This document shows, piece by piece, positions 1 to 7,640 of a stretch of 64,000 nucleotides of DNA. The position numbers were made by a program, and so were the translations under genes. This DNA comes from Phycisphaerae bacterium (GTDB lineage Bacteria; Chloroflexota; Anaerolineae; 4572-78; J111), in NCBI GenBank assembly GCA_028285035.1, contig JANQQF010000189.1, positions 1-64,000 of the forward strand, read 5' to 3'. Within the stretch, counting starts at the first letter, position 1. The number at the start of each line of letters is the position of its first letter. Below the pieces are notes generated by a model. It was not told the DNA's origin, made no database searches, and saw only the letters and a list, made by a program, of their open reading frames with translations.

Positions 1-99
1 GGCTCACCATTTTTTTCTCCTACTTTACGGGATGCCCAAATTTTACTCGCCTAACTCCTTTTTCAAAAGTTATGTTTTCATCCTGTTTTTAGTTTAGAA

Positions 100-915
100 T
101 TAGTTTACCGTTGTAATGAATTCATCCAGCAAGGCGTTAAATTGCGCTGGTTGTTCCCACTGGGGCGCGTGCCCTGCGTCAGCAATGATCTGAACTCTAT
201 TGCGCCACAGACTAGGCATCATTAACTGGCTGATATAAGCCTCACTGACCAACTGCTCTTCTTTGCCGTGGAGAATGGCTAAGGGCGTTGATAAATTGCC
301 GACAATTTCAATTTCGTCTTGATAGCCATCGGGGGTGATGCTGGCGGCTAAACCCGCTCGGGCGTTACCATCGGCCCGCAGAATATCGGTTGTGAACGGC
401 GTTTGAGGCGCTGAGACATTCGGAGCAAAAAAGGACGCGGCATAGGTTTGTGCTTCTTCTGCAGATACATCCGGCTTGAAACCCACATTCATTGCCGGAT
501 TTGGCAAAAATGCTTCTTCCATCGCTGGAGGAAATGCCAGCGGAGGGGTGCCAAAAATAACAAAGCCCTTGGCTTGGGGGAGTTGGTTGTGTGCTTCCAA
601 AACAATGTGCCCACCCAGACTCCACCCGACAAAAACAGCATCTTGCATACTTAATGCTTTGGCAGCCGCAGCAATCACGCCAGCATAGCCTGGTAAACTG
701 TAGGCTGACATATCAGCTGCAGACTCAGAGTCGCCATGCCCAGGCAGGTCAATCGCGACAAGACGGTATGTCTCACCAAGTGAACTATTGAGTTGATGCT
801 GGTAGGATAGGCCAGAGGAGGAATTGCCGTGAATCAACATGACAGATGGCCCTGTTCCGGTGCTTTCATAGTAAGCTACCTTCTGTGATGGAAGTTGCAA
901 AATTTTTGATTGCAT
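100..915 (-). CDS. alpha/beta hydrolase fold protein
   Basis: A 271-residue cytoplasmic hydrolase of the alpha/beta-hydrolase superfamily. The sequence shows the oxyanion-hole HGN at about residues 29-31, a nucleophile elbow GWSLGG with Ser99, an HGKEE segment at about 216-220 that should carry the acidic triad member (Glu rather than the more usual Asp), and a C-terminal DAGHAP with His249. No signal peptide is present. The start is supported by a GGAG Shine-Dalgarno about 10 nt upstream. It is divergent from the crotonase-TetR operon, and the intergenic palindrome at 1102-1119 could serve both promoters. The substrate cannot be told; esterase, lactonase or C-C hydrolase are all possible. 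Family call is firm, function is not. Confidence 0.88.
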   Translation of the reverse strand: MQSKILQLPSQKVAYYESTGTGPSVMLIHGNSSSGLSYQHQLNSSLGETYRLVAIDLPGHGDSESAADMSAYSLPGYAGVIAAAAKALSMQDAVFVGWSLGGHIVLEAHNQLPQAKGFVIFGTPPLAFPPAMEEAFLPNPAMNVGFKPDVSAEEAQTYAASFFAPNVSAPQTPFTTDILRADGNARAGLAASITPDGYQDEIEIVGNLSTPLAILHGKEEQLVSEAYISQLMMPSLWRNRVQIIADAGHAPQWEQPAQFNALLDEFITTVN

Positions 916-1101
916 CGCTTATTATCTCCTTTTTTGTCAAGGGTTTATGTGGAGCCTTTATTGTATATCTCTATCATTTCGCCGCAAGTATCATTGTGTT
1001 CATATTTTATTCAATAATAAAAAGCAAGCATTAACAAGTTCAATTAACATTGAGTTTTCAGAATTTGCAGCATAGTGTATTTTTCTGTAGACTAATTATA
1101 C

Positions 1102-1119
1102 CAACCAACTAGTTGGTTG
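1102..1119. promoter_or_regulatory. perfect 18-bp palindrome, probable TetR operator
   Basis: CAACCAACTAGTTGGTTG is a perfect 18-bp palindrome located 23 nt before the crotonase start codon, next to an AT-rich stretch. TetR-family repressors bind such palindromes and commonly control their own operon. Here the TetR gene is the second gene of the adjacent operon, so autoregulation is the simple inference. Confidence 0.75.
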
Positions 1120-1141
1120 AAAATGGATTAGGAGAGATAGT

Positions 1142-2044
1142 ATGGCAGAAAATAGTTACCAAACCATTTTAACAGATCTCGACGATGGGGTATTCACCAT
1201 CACCCTTAATCGTCCGGAAGCGCTTAACACGATCGTTCCCCCTATGCCAGAAGAGTTTGAGCATGCGATGAAGCAGGCATCGCGTAATCGAGATGTGCAT
1301 GTGATTGTAATTAGAGGGGCGGGCCGTTCTTTCTGCGCTGGATATGACTTTGGGGAAGGGTTCCATCACTGGGATGAAATGCTGACAAGTGAGGGGCGAT
1401 GGGATCCGGCGAAGGATGCGAGTTGGGGAACCAATCAATTCACAAGCCCGCATCAGCAATTCTTCTCGATGTGGCGATCGCCAAAACCGGTCATTGCCCA
1501 GGTGCATGGCTGGTGTGTCGGTGGGGGCAGCGACAATGCGCTTTCAGCCGATATTATCATCGCGAGTGAGGATGCTATCATTGGTACACCATACTCACGA
1601 ATGTGGGGGGCCTACTTGACAGGGATGTGGATCTATCGTTTAGGGCTTGCCGAAGCAAAATGGCGGGCCTTGACTGGAGAGCCATTCACTGGCCGTGAAG
1701 CGGCAGATATTGGCCTGATCAATCGTGCTGTACCTTTCGAAGATCTTGAAAGCACTGTTGCCGAGGTAGCAGCAAAGCTCAAGACCATCCCCTGGTCTCA
1801 GCTAGCCGCTCAGAAAATGGTCGTCAACCACGCCTATGAGCAAATGGGCCTTGGCGCGGTCCAGACGCTTGGCCCCATTTTGGATGGCATCATGCGTAAC
1901 ACCCCTGACGCGCTAAAATGGATCGACAAGGCTGATCAAGATGGCGTAAGAGAGGCCATTATCGAGCGCGACAGCCCGTTTGGCGACTATAGTCAAGCCC
2001 CTAAAGATCGCCGCCCAAACCCCAACAATGTCATAAACGTATGA
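1142..2044 (+). CDS. enoyl-CoA hydratase/isomerase (crotonase) family protein
   Basis: A 300-residue crotonase-fold protein, likely acting on an acyl-CoA thioester. Visible are the two oxyanion-hole segments, GRSFCAGYDF (about 61-70) and HGWCVGGGSDNA (about 122-133). Aligned by eye to classical enoyl-CoA hydratase, the first catalytic Glu position is Asp131 and the second Glu is not evident (IIGTPYSRMWG), so the reaction may differ from simple hydration. The length is a little above the usual 260 because of an insert around residues 70-105. The RBS is AGGAGAG 5-6 nt from the ATG. The stop overlaps the TetR start (ATGA), indicating translational coupling. Family assignment is strong; the exact substrate is unknown. 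Confidence 0.88.
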   Translation: MAENSYQTILTDLDDGVFTITLNRPEALNTIVPPMPEEFEHAMKQASRNRDVHVIVIRGAGRSFCAGYDFGEGFHHWDEMLTSEGRWDPAKDASWGTNQFTSPHQQFFSMWRSPKPVIAQVHGWCVGGGSDNALSADIIIASEDAIIGTPYSRMWGAYLTGMWIYRLGLAEAKWRALTGEPFTGREAADIGLINRAVPFEDLESTVAEVAAKLKTIPWSQLAAQKMVVNHAYEQMGLGAVQTLGPILDGIMRNTPDALKWIDKADQDGVREAIIERDSPFGDYSQAPKDRRPNPNNVINV

Positions 2045-2631
2045 GCATCAACACGCGAGATCGGATCCTCACAGAGGCTGAGCGGCTATTCGCCCGACAA
2101 GGCTTTGCTGCAACACGTTTAGCGAGCATCGCCTCTGCCGCCGGCCTCGGAAATGCGGGGTTACTTCATCATTTCCCATCCAAGGCCACACTTTATCGAG
2201 CCGTGTTAGATGAGATTGCATCCGATCTCGAAACACGGTATCAGGTTCAGGATACTTCGTTGAAGGATGTGTCACAGACCCTAATTGAACTGGTTGATGG
2301 TCTCCTCTCCTTACACCGTGACCGACCAAATGCAATGGCAATCATCGCTCATGAATTCCTCGATCAGTCAGGGCGGATTGAGGATGCGGAGTTTTTGCCA
2401 TTCGCACGTGTTGTGAGTGACACCGTTGCTGTACTTCAGGCTGGGCAACGAGAGGGTACGATCCGGCCGGGGGAGCCATTGGCAATGACTGCTGCACTGC
2501 ACGGAGCGATTATAATAGGCTGTCTTGGGCGTAGCGTTTATCGACAAACTGGGGGCATCGGCAGTTCATCTGATGACTGGGAAGGGGAACTCGCGAAGAG
2601 CGTGCTGGCTGGAGTGTTTTTGATCACATAG
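2041..2631 (+). CDS. TetR/AcrR family transcriptional regulator
   Basis: A 196-residue one-component regulator. The N-terminal 55 residues have the TetR helix-turn-helix pattern (RDRILTEAERLFARQGF, then a recognition region LASIASAAGLGNAGLLHHFPSK, then LYRAVLDEI). The remainder is a helical ligand-binding domain. It overlaps the upstream crotonase gene by 4 nt, so the two are co-transcribed. It probably represses this operon through the 18-bp palindrome at 1102-1119; the inducer may be an acyl-CoA or the crotonase substrate (inference). Length is typical for the family. Confidence 0.93.
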   Translation: MSINTRDRILTEAERLFARQGFAATRLASIASAAGLGNAGLLHHFPSKATLYRAVLDEIASDLETRYQVQDTSLKDVSQTLIELVDGLLSLHRDRPNAMAIIAHEFLDQSGRIEDAEFLPFARVVSDTVAVLQAGQREGTIRPGEPLAMTAALHGAIIIGCLGRSVYRQTGGIGSSSDDWEGELAKSVLAGVFLIT

Positions 2632-2837
2632 AAAAAGTTTTCCCTCTCTAATCAGCCTTTGCGCTTCAAATCAGCTACTGGCGTGGACCCAAATTTTCTC
2701 GCATATTCTCATGCTAAGCTATCAATCTTTGCCAGAGCTCCCATTACCCTGCTTCTCATGACCTATCTCGTTATGCTAATCATGACGAAATTACTCGAAA
2801 GTTATTTGTATCCCGAAGGCACAACCGAAATGAACTG

Positions 2838-3356
2838 TCACTTGAATCGTATATTATCCGAGTTGGTTCCACTGATATGCCCCAAAATTTTGTCTACAAC
2901 ACCTGAGAGAGGGGCGGTAGCATCGATGATGATTGCATTCTGTGGAATGTCTTCTTTTGTTGCGTGTAATCGGGCAATGAATTCTCGTTCGCTTGCTTGT
3001 CCACCCCATTCGTCTTCGGGGCGGGTGACAAGACGTCGGTTCAATGTGCCTAGATCGATCTCAAGAACGAAAACGCCATCGAATAGATCGATAAACCGCT
3101 CGAAATTCCTAGAACCGCCACAAAAAAACGATGCCGCATAACTTTGGTCGGCCACCAAAGCGGTGACCTTATCGACATCCCAGATATGATGCTTATGGCT
3201 GAAGCCAGCCAGCGGCTTACCGGTTATTGGATCGCCTTGATAGGCCAACTCCCTGTCGCCGTGGATGGCATGGTAGCCACGGCGTTGGAGTTCGTCACAG
3301 ACCGAGGTTTTGCCAGTACCGGACACACCTTCAATTAAGTAGTTTTTGACACCCAT
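2838..3356 (-). CDS. P-loop nucleoside/nucleotide kinase-like protein
   Basis: A 172-residue P-loop NTPase with Walker A GVSGTGKT at residues 10-17 and a shikimate/adenylate-kinase-like layout: an early IHGD acidic patch after the P-loop, FVLEIDLGTLNRRLVTRPEDEW as a candidate LID region rich in Arg, and a final IIDATAP segment. Proteins of this type are often annotated as AAA or shikimate-kinase-like kinases of unknown substrate. It sits tail-to-tail with the TetR gene and just downstream of the NUDIX gene, 13 nt apart on the same strand, so the two may be co-transcribed. Phosphotransfer to a small molecule is inferred from the fold only. Confidence 0.75.
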   Translation of the reverse strand: MGVKNYLIEGVSGTGKTSVCDELQRRGYHAIHGDRELAYQGDPITGKPLAGFSHKHHIWDVDKVTALVADQSYAASFFCGGSRNFERFIDLFDGVFVLEIDLGTLNRRLVTRPEDEWGGQASEREFIARLHATKEDIPQNAIIIDATAPLSGVVDKILGHISGTNSDNIRFK

Positions 3357-3369
3357 GGTTCGGTTCCAA

Positions 3370-3771
3370 TTACTCTATCTGCCCGTTTACCTTTAACCAA
3401 TCCAGTATCTTCTTATCTACGGGCGCACTTTTCTCTTTATCCTTGTGTCTTAGCCATACCACTTCTTCTATCTCTGAGGCTGCCTTTATCTCTCCTACAA
3501 AACTGCTTTGATAACAGGTCATCTTGACCACAACGCCTTCGGCCTTTCCGTGAGCTTGAGCCTTAAAGGTATCCACATATTCTATCGTTTCGGGAATGAT
3601 ATCTATTGACAGCTCCTCCTTAATTTCGCGGATTAGGGCGTCTTGGTCACTCTCACCAGACTCTCGTTTGCCACCAGGAATATAATATACATCTTTCCCT
3701 TTAGAACGAGTACTCAGAATTTGTTTATCTTTGATATACAACCAAGCTAATTTATCGATTTCTTGCATCAA
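3370..3771 (-). CDS. NUDIX hydrolase
   Basis: A 133-residue NUDIX domain protein. The Nudix box lies at residues 34-56 and contains the Glu of G-x5-E, REIKEE and a Gly-to-Ser change at the penultimate position. Family members cleave nucleoside diphosphate derivatives, for example oxidised nucleotides. The ligand preference cannot be read from sequence. The protein begins with a short region (IDKLAWLYIKDKQILSTRSKGKDVYYIPGGK) typical of MutT-like members. It is followed 13 nt later by the P-loop kinase gene on the same strand. Confidence 0.92.
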   Translation of the reverse strand: MMQEIDKLAWLYIKDKQILSTRSKGKDVYYIPGGKRESGESDQDALIREIKEELSIDIIPETIEYVDTFKAQAHGKAEGVVVKMTCYQSSFVGEIKAASEIEEVVWLRHKDKEKSAPVDKKILDWLKVNGQIE

Positions 3772-3862
3772 AACAGTTCCTTATTTTCTAGCTAAACCCA
3801 TACTCTTTACGTAGATTTTTCTCATCAAGCTGGAAATCGCAACAATCCTACAGAGCAATTCA

Positions 3863-4252
3863 TCATAACATCTGTAATAATTGAATATTATTGCCACACG
3901 TATCATCCAGCACTGCGATCATCACTGCATTCATTTCCTTTGGTTCCATACTGAATTCAACACCAAGCCCTATTAATCTTTCGTATTCTTTTTGTAGATC
4001 ATCTACAGCAAAGGATGTCCAAGGGATACCCGCCTCTTTCAGAGCCTTTTGATACACCTTTGCTGGCTCAAAGCCCATCGGCTCCAGCAATAGTTCCACA
4101 CCTGATTGTTCTTTGGGGGATACAACCGTGAGCCATCTATGCTCACCGACAGGTATATCTGTTTTTTTGATGAAACCTAGGACTTCGGTATAAAATTTTA
4201 AAGCTTTTGTCTGATCATCGACAGGAACGCTTGTTACGTGAATACTAATCAT
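3863..4252 (-). CDS. VOC family (glyoxalase/bleomycin resistance-like) protein
   Basis: A 129-residue vicinal-oxygen-chelate protein made of two beta-alpha-beta-beta-beta halves (FYTEVLGF in the first, DTCGNNIQLLQ at the end of the second). I place the start at 4252 because an AGGAG lies 9 nt upstream and the protein then opens with the standard MISIHVTSVPVDD strand. A longer frame to 4309 exists but adds residues unlike the family. The pair AraC-VOC in the same orientation is a common arrangement, where the regulator controls the VOC gene. Role in detoxification or metabolite turnover is inference. Confidence 0.88.
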   Translation of the reverse strand: MISIHVTSVPVDDQTKALKFYTEVLGFIKKTDIPVGEHRWLTVVSPKEQSGVELLLEPMGFEPAKVYQKALKEAGIPWTSFAVDDLQKEYERLIGLGVEFSMEPKEMNAVMIAVLDDTCGNNIQLLQML

Positions 4253-4326
4253 TTGCTCATTCTCCTGGGCTTTTTTTGTGTGACTTTCAACGTGATCCAA
4301 ATATACCAAAGGTTTTTGCAGGTTTC

Positions 4327-4731
4327 TTATTCTGGATTGCTTTTGTGCATTTTTTGATATACCTTGGGCGAATACCCTGTAGCCCGCTTAAATGCATTTG
4401 AAAAGGTTGGTAGGCTTTCATAGCCAACATCAAAACAAACCTGAGTAACAGGTATCTCCTTTTTAAGTAATTCCTTTGCCCTAGATATTCGTACGTCTCT
4501 TAAATACTGTCGTGGCGTGACACCATAAATCTGTTGAAATATCCTGATAAAATGGAAGCGAGACATAAATGCGGCTGCTGCTATTTGTTCCAATTCGATT
4601 TTCTCTGAATGGTATTTTTCCATGAAGACTTTGGACTGCCTTATCTGTATATACAAGTACTTTGACAATGAATGCTTTTTGGCTATCCGGTCCACTTCTT
4701 GTTCGTAGAATGTTTTAGGTTTGTTACTCAT
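4327..4731 (-). CDS. AraC family transcriptional regulator (DNA-binding domain only)
   Basis: A 134-residue protein consisting of little more than the AraC/XylS DNA-binding domain: two helix-turn-helix units, the second carrying the signature VCFDVGYESLPTFSNAFKRATGYSPKVYQ. A short N-terminal extension of about 35 residues precedes it, with no sensor domain. Such stand-alone AraC proteins usually regulate adjacent genes. The VOC gene follows 74 nt downstream in the same direction and is the likely target or co-operon member. Confidence 0.92.
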   Translation of the reverse strand: MSNKPKTFYEQEVDRIAKKHSLSKYLYIQIRQSKVFMEKYHSEKIELEQIAAAAFMSRFHFIRIFQQIYGVTPRQYLRDVRISRAKELLKKEIPVTQVCFDVGYESLPTFSNAFKRATGYSPKVYQKMHKSNPE

Positions 4732-4862
4732 TGTCTATCCTAAAAATTGCATACAAGATGTTTGATGCGTTATCTTCTAAACATTTTCATGAATGACAGC
4801 CGTTTTTGACTAGCTCTATTTAGCTGGCGCTCTAACAGGGAGGGAGGAGCTTGAAATACTCA

Positions 4863-5606
4863 TTAGGAGGCGCTGCTCTTCGGTGATCTGCCCAAAAACT
4901 CTGCTCGCTCTTGGCCCTTCAAATCTTTGATTGCATACAAAGTCACGACACTCGACACCCCTTGCCGACGGAGTTGAGACACGTACGCCATCAGGCGGGG
5001 TTTATCGCTCCGCATCAGGTCTTTGAAGCACCAGCCTACCCCTTTCAATACCAGCTCTTCTTCATCGTACAAAAGGCTATCACACATCTTCAAGGCAACA
5101 TCCGTATACAAGCCTGACTTCGCCACTTTTCGGGTGAAAAGAACGACACTCGTCCGTCTTAACCACTGATTGCTATCTTGATTCCAATCCTGTACTAGCT
5201 CTAGGAATGGCTCGCGATGGGCGAACAGTACATCGCGAAGCAGAGAACTGGCGAATGCATCGACCTTGCTCCAACCGTGTAAATAGCGAATAAGTGCGTC
5301 TAACATATCAAACTTGTCCGGAGAAAAATAGCTTGCTAGCGGCTCAAGAATGAACAAACCGATACTTTGCTGCTCGCCATATTCAGATTTGATAAGTCTT
5401 TGAGCAAGATCGATCTGTTGCTCCCGAGATAAAGATCGGATAGTGGCCCGATGCGCAGCAATAATCTTGTTTTTCTCTTTGACTCGAACGCCGTAACTCA
5501 GGTAGCGGGGATCAGGTTCAGTGGCATCAGCGGTGTATGCACTGTTTTGCCCGGCGACAACGAGATCATTGACAATGGTTTCATACAAATTATTTAATCG
5601 GTTCAT
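4863..5606 (-). CDS. DNA alkylation repair protein, AlkD-like
   Basis: A 247-residue all-helical protein with the ALK/HEAT-like repeat texture of AlkC/AlkD DNA glycosylases. The conserved WSKVDAFASSLL, WLRRTSVV and VLKGVGWCFKDL segments mark successive repeats, and the final VVTLYAIKDL resembles the family's C-terminal helix. Family members remove positively charged alkylated bases such as 3-methyladenine or 7-methylguanine. The gene overlaps the DUF5519 gene by 1 nt (TGATG), indicating co-translation. Catalytic activity cannot be confirmed from sequence alone. Confidence 0.82.
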   Translation of the reverse strand: MNRLNNLYETIVNDLVVAGQNSAYTADATEPDPRYLSYGVRVKEKNKIIAAHRATIRSLSREQQIDLAQRLIKSEYGEQQSIGLFILEPLASYFSPDKFDMLDALIRYLHGWSKVDAFASSLLRDVLFAHREPFLELVQDWNQDSNQWLRRTSVVLFTRKVAKSGLYTDVALKMCDSLLYDEEELVLKGVGWCFKDLMRSDKPRLMAYVSQLRRQGVSSVVTLYAIKDLKGQERAEFLGRSPKSSAS

Positions 5607-5932
5607 CAGGATTGTCTACCTTGAGGTGTTACCGCTATCTTGACAAGCTCAACTATTTCTTCAATTTGTTGTTTTTCATTAAACGACTGCACAATCCATC
5701 TTGAGTTTTTTGAGCGGTCAAGATGACTGTTTGTATTTTTAGGGGGAACGAGTCCTTTTTTCTTGATGATCGCAGGTGTCAGTCTCAGATCTATTTCGTG
5801 GTCGTTTTGAAAATGGGCAATCTCTTTGCCCTTAAAAAAGACACAAAGCAAATCAGTATCTTTCCATAAGGCCACGGTTATATCTGGAAGTGTTTCCAGT
5901 TTTCTAATTAGGTCGTTTTGTAACTGAGTCAT
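5606..5932 (-). CDS. luciferase-like domain (DUF5519) protein
   Basis: A 108-residue protein resembling the small DUF5519/luciferase-domain family: an acidic hydrophobic start (LETLPDITVALWKDTDLLCVFFKGKEIAHF), a HEIDLRLTP segment, and the HLDRSKNSRWIVQSFN element characteristic of that family. It has no signal peptide or membrane segment. Function is unknown; the family name refers to sequence similarity with a luciferase domain, not to light emission. It is translationally coupled to the AlkD-like gene. Confidence 0.7.
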   Translation of the reverse strand: MTQLQNDLIRKLETLPDITVALWKDTDLLCVFFKGKEIAHFQNDHEIDLRLTPAIIKKKGLVPPKNTNSHLDRSKNSRWIVQSFNEKQQIEEIVELVKIAVTPQGRQS

Positions 5933-5939
5933 AATCGGG

Positions 5940-6527
5940 TTACATCTGTTCCGCTACCAAGCTTTTTACTTCATTTAGCCAAGCTTGTCGCATTTCTAAT
6001 GTGCTTGATGCCATCGGGCCAAAGACCAAACGCTTAAACTTAGGCACGCCACACAAATCGAAAACACAGTTTTTCCACAGAATCTCAAGGGGATTGCCAA
6101 ATACAGCCACTTCTCTTTCCCAAGGCGTATTTGAGGTATTGAACACCATCGCGCATTTTGCCTTAAGTAACCCGATAGGTATATCTGCCGGAGAGTCACC
6201 CATTCGGTAATCGTAGGCAATGCCCGGACGTAAGACCCGATCAATCCACCCTTTAAGAATAGCGGGCGGCTGTCCCCACCAATTGGGATGAAAGATCGCA
6301 ATGAGATCGGCCTCTGAAATTTCTTGACAGTGCTGTTCTATAAGAGAATCAGACGATTGGTAGTTGTCTGCCTCCGTACTGTCTAAGATTGGTTGAAATT
6401 TCTCTTCATACAGATCGTGAATGTGTATCTGATGTCGCTTAGCTTTTGCAACTTCGATAGCTGTGTTCGCCATAGCGTGGCTGAAACTACCCTGATTAGG
6501 ATTTCCGATGATAACTGAAATTTTCAT
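5940..6527 (-). CDS. flavodoxin-fold NAD(P)H dehydrogenase (quinone)
   Basis: A 195-residue flavodoxin-like oxidoreductase of the NQO/MdaB/KefF type. The start region ISVIIGNPNQGSFSHAMA binds FMN/FAD phosphate, and the core IFHPNWWGQPPAILKGWIDRVLRPGIAYDY is the classical quinone reductase segment. The predicted role is two-electron reduction of quinones or related electrophiles in the cytoplasm. I place the start at 6527 (AGGA 9 nt upstream) rather than at longer in-frame options. Upstream lies a conserved 45-bp promoter element shared with the neighbouring flavoprotein gene, suggesting co-regulation. Confidence 0.88.
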   Translation of the reverse strand: MKISVIIGNPNQGSFSHAMANTAIEVAKAKRHQIHIHDLYEEKFQPILDSTEADNYQSSDSLIEQHCQEISEADLIAIFHPNWWGQPPAILKGWIDRVLRPGIAYDYRMGDSPADIPIGLLKAKCAMVFNTSNTPWEREVAVFGNPLEILWKNCVFDLCGVPKFKRLVFGPMASSTLEMRQAWLNEVKSLVAEQM

Positions 6528-6555
6528 ACACATTTTTCCTGAAAATATGTTACGA

Positions 6556-6600
6556 CAAAGTATAAAGTGATTTCCCCCTCTCACAAAATCACCAATCGAC
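6556..6600 (-). promoter_or_regulatory. promoter/operator element, copy 1
   Basis: A 45-bp block 82% identical to 7335-7379 by hand alignment (8 mismatches). On the minus strand it reads TTGTGA, 16 nt, TATACT, i.e. a plausible sigma-70 -35/-10 pair, placed 29 nt before the quinone reductase start. Conservation extends beyond the -35 and -10 hexamers, so an operator for a shared regulator is likely. Confidence 0.6.
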
Positions 6601-6612
6601 TATCCCAAAAAC

Positions 6613-6640
6613 AGAAAAGCTTCCATTTGGAGGCTTTTCT
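6613..6640 (-). terminator. intrinsic terminator after the PPOX-like gene
   Basis: A 12-bp stem (AGAAAAGCYTCC arms, one G-U pair) with a 4-nt loop, followed on the minus strand by GTTTTTGGG. It lies between the frameshifted PPOX-like gene and the promoter of the quinone reductase gene, separating the two units. Confidence 0.75.
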
Positions 6641-6711
6641 CTACTCATCTTATTTGAAGCATCTGTAATCTATACTCAAGGCACTACTTCTTGCTCAACC
6701 CATTGCTCATC

Positions 6712-7261
6712 CTACCAATAAAATTGCGTTCGATCGTGCAGCCGGTCCGCTGATGCCCCTAGAAATTCGACGAAGGTTGCGTCGAGCCAAGCTCGCTCCT
6801 ATCAAATGTGGCGGAGGAGTGGAAGCTGAGACATCTTCGTTTAAGACGTTCATTCGCGCTCGAAATACGTCTGGCGAGTCGATCGGGGCGCTCGGTTTGA
6901 GGTTGTCGTCGTATGCGAGATCGACGGCTTTGATTGCATCAGGCAGGGTTCGCCATTTTGTCTCAATCTCATTTTGAGAAATCTCTCTGAGGGTGCCACG
7001 GATACGATACTGATGTCCGATGGAAGGATACCAAAGCAGGACCTCGTAATTGCCCGTTTCCTGTAGGTCTTGCCACTTCTGATGAAACCGGCTGAATAAA
7101 ATAAAGATACTTAGGTCAGTGATGGCGCGTAGCAATAGCGTGTACACACTTGGTTGAGAGGTCGCGCTGGATGTCGCCAGGAATAAAACTTCAGCGTTTG
7201 GGTCGCCTTTCTCGGTCGTGCTATGTATCGATTGTTTGATGAGTGAAATGGGATTTTTCAT
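6712..7261 (-). pseudogene. pyridoxamine 5'-phosphate oxidase-like flavoprotein, frameshifted near its C-terminus
   Basis: The reading frame starting at 7261 (MKNPISLIKQ) encodes an Alr4036-type PPOX split-barrel protein of about 183 residues, with the expected substrate/FMN core (QPSVYTLLLRAITD, FSRFHQKWQDLQETGNYEVLLWYP, QYRIRGTLREI). After PPPHLIGAS the frame turns into an unlike Arg-rich sequence and runs to 6707. Removing one base in the AA of 6787-6790 restores WLDATFVEF and ADRLHDRTQFYW-stop at 6712, which is the family's normal C-terminus (EF-x-G...DRLHDR). So this is either a recent frameshift or a sequencing error. Promoter copy 2 lies 74 nt upstream. Confidence 0.8.
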
Positions 7262-7334
7262 TTGAGCAAGGTAAGAGAGAGCTATTGTAAAACCGTACGA
7301 AAGCACGAGCTTATAAATACCAAGTTGCGTGATG

Positions 7335-7379
7335 CAAAGTATAAAGCGATTGACTTCTCCCGCAAAATCAACAATCGAC
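7335..7379 (-). promoter_or_regulatory. promoter/operator element, copy 2
   Basis: Second copy of the 45-bp element seen at 6556-6600. On the minus strand it contains TTGCGG, 16 nt, TATACT, 74 nt before the PPOX-like start codon. The 3' edge directly abuts the small AOC-barrel-like fragment on the opposite strand. Confidence 0.6.
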
Positions 7380-7626
7380 CACCTTTCAAATAGATAAGGT
7401 ATGGACAGGGGAAATTATTTCCTGGATGGCTGTTGGCCCACGAGCGGACGGTTATGGTATTATTCTCGGCGGTACAGGCGAATTCGAAAATGCAACAGGC
7501 CGATTTTCGGAATTCGTCATCCTTTGCGAGTTACGCCCCGATGACGGGATCGACTCAACGCTGGAACTTAGGATAGAATTAAACTGGTCAATCTCATCTG
7601 AGGATTTCTGTAAGAAAAATTTATAA
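7351..7626 (+). pseudogene. possible C-terminal remnant of an allene-oxide-cyclase-barrel-like protein
   Basis: An open frame from about 7351 (first ATG at 7426) to 7626 encodes roughly 66-90 residues with the motif GGTGEFENATGRFSEF, which resembles the strand-turn element GTGxFxxATG of AOC/dirigent-like barrels and DUF3224-type proteins. The rest of such a domain (at least 60 N-terminal residues) is missing, there is no convincing RBS for the ATG, and the region upstream is occupied by the minus-strand promoter. I read it as a truncated remnant; it might instead be a genuine small protein. The 7262-7640 interval otherwise holds only promoter copy 2. Confidence 0.35.
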
Positions 7627-7640
7627 GCGAGCTGATAACA

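Noticed and set aside
1..99. Possible gene end at the left edge
   Set aside because: AT-rich non-coding sequence without a recognisable protein fragment; nothing to call.
2659..3141. 160-codon + strand frame after the TetR gene
   Set aside because: Mostly antisense to the P-loop kinase gene, no RBS, no recognisable domain. The 2632-2837 gap itself holds nothing I can name.
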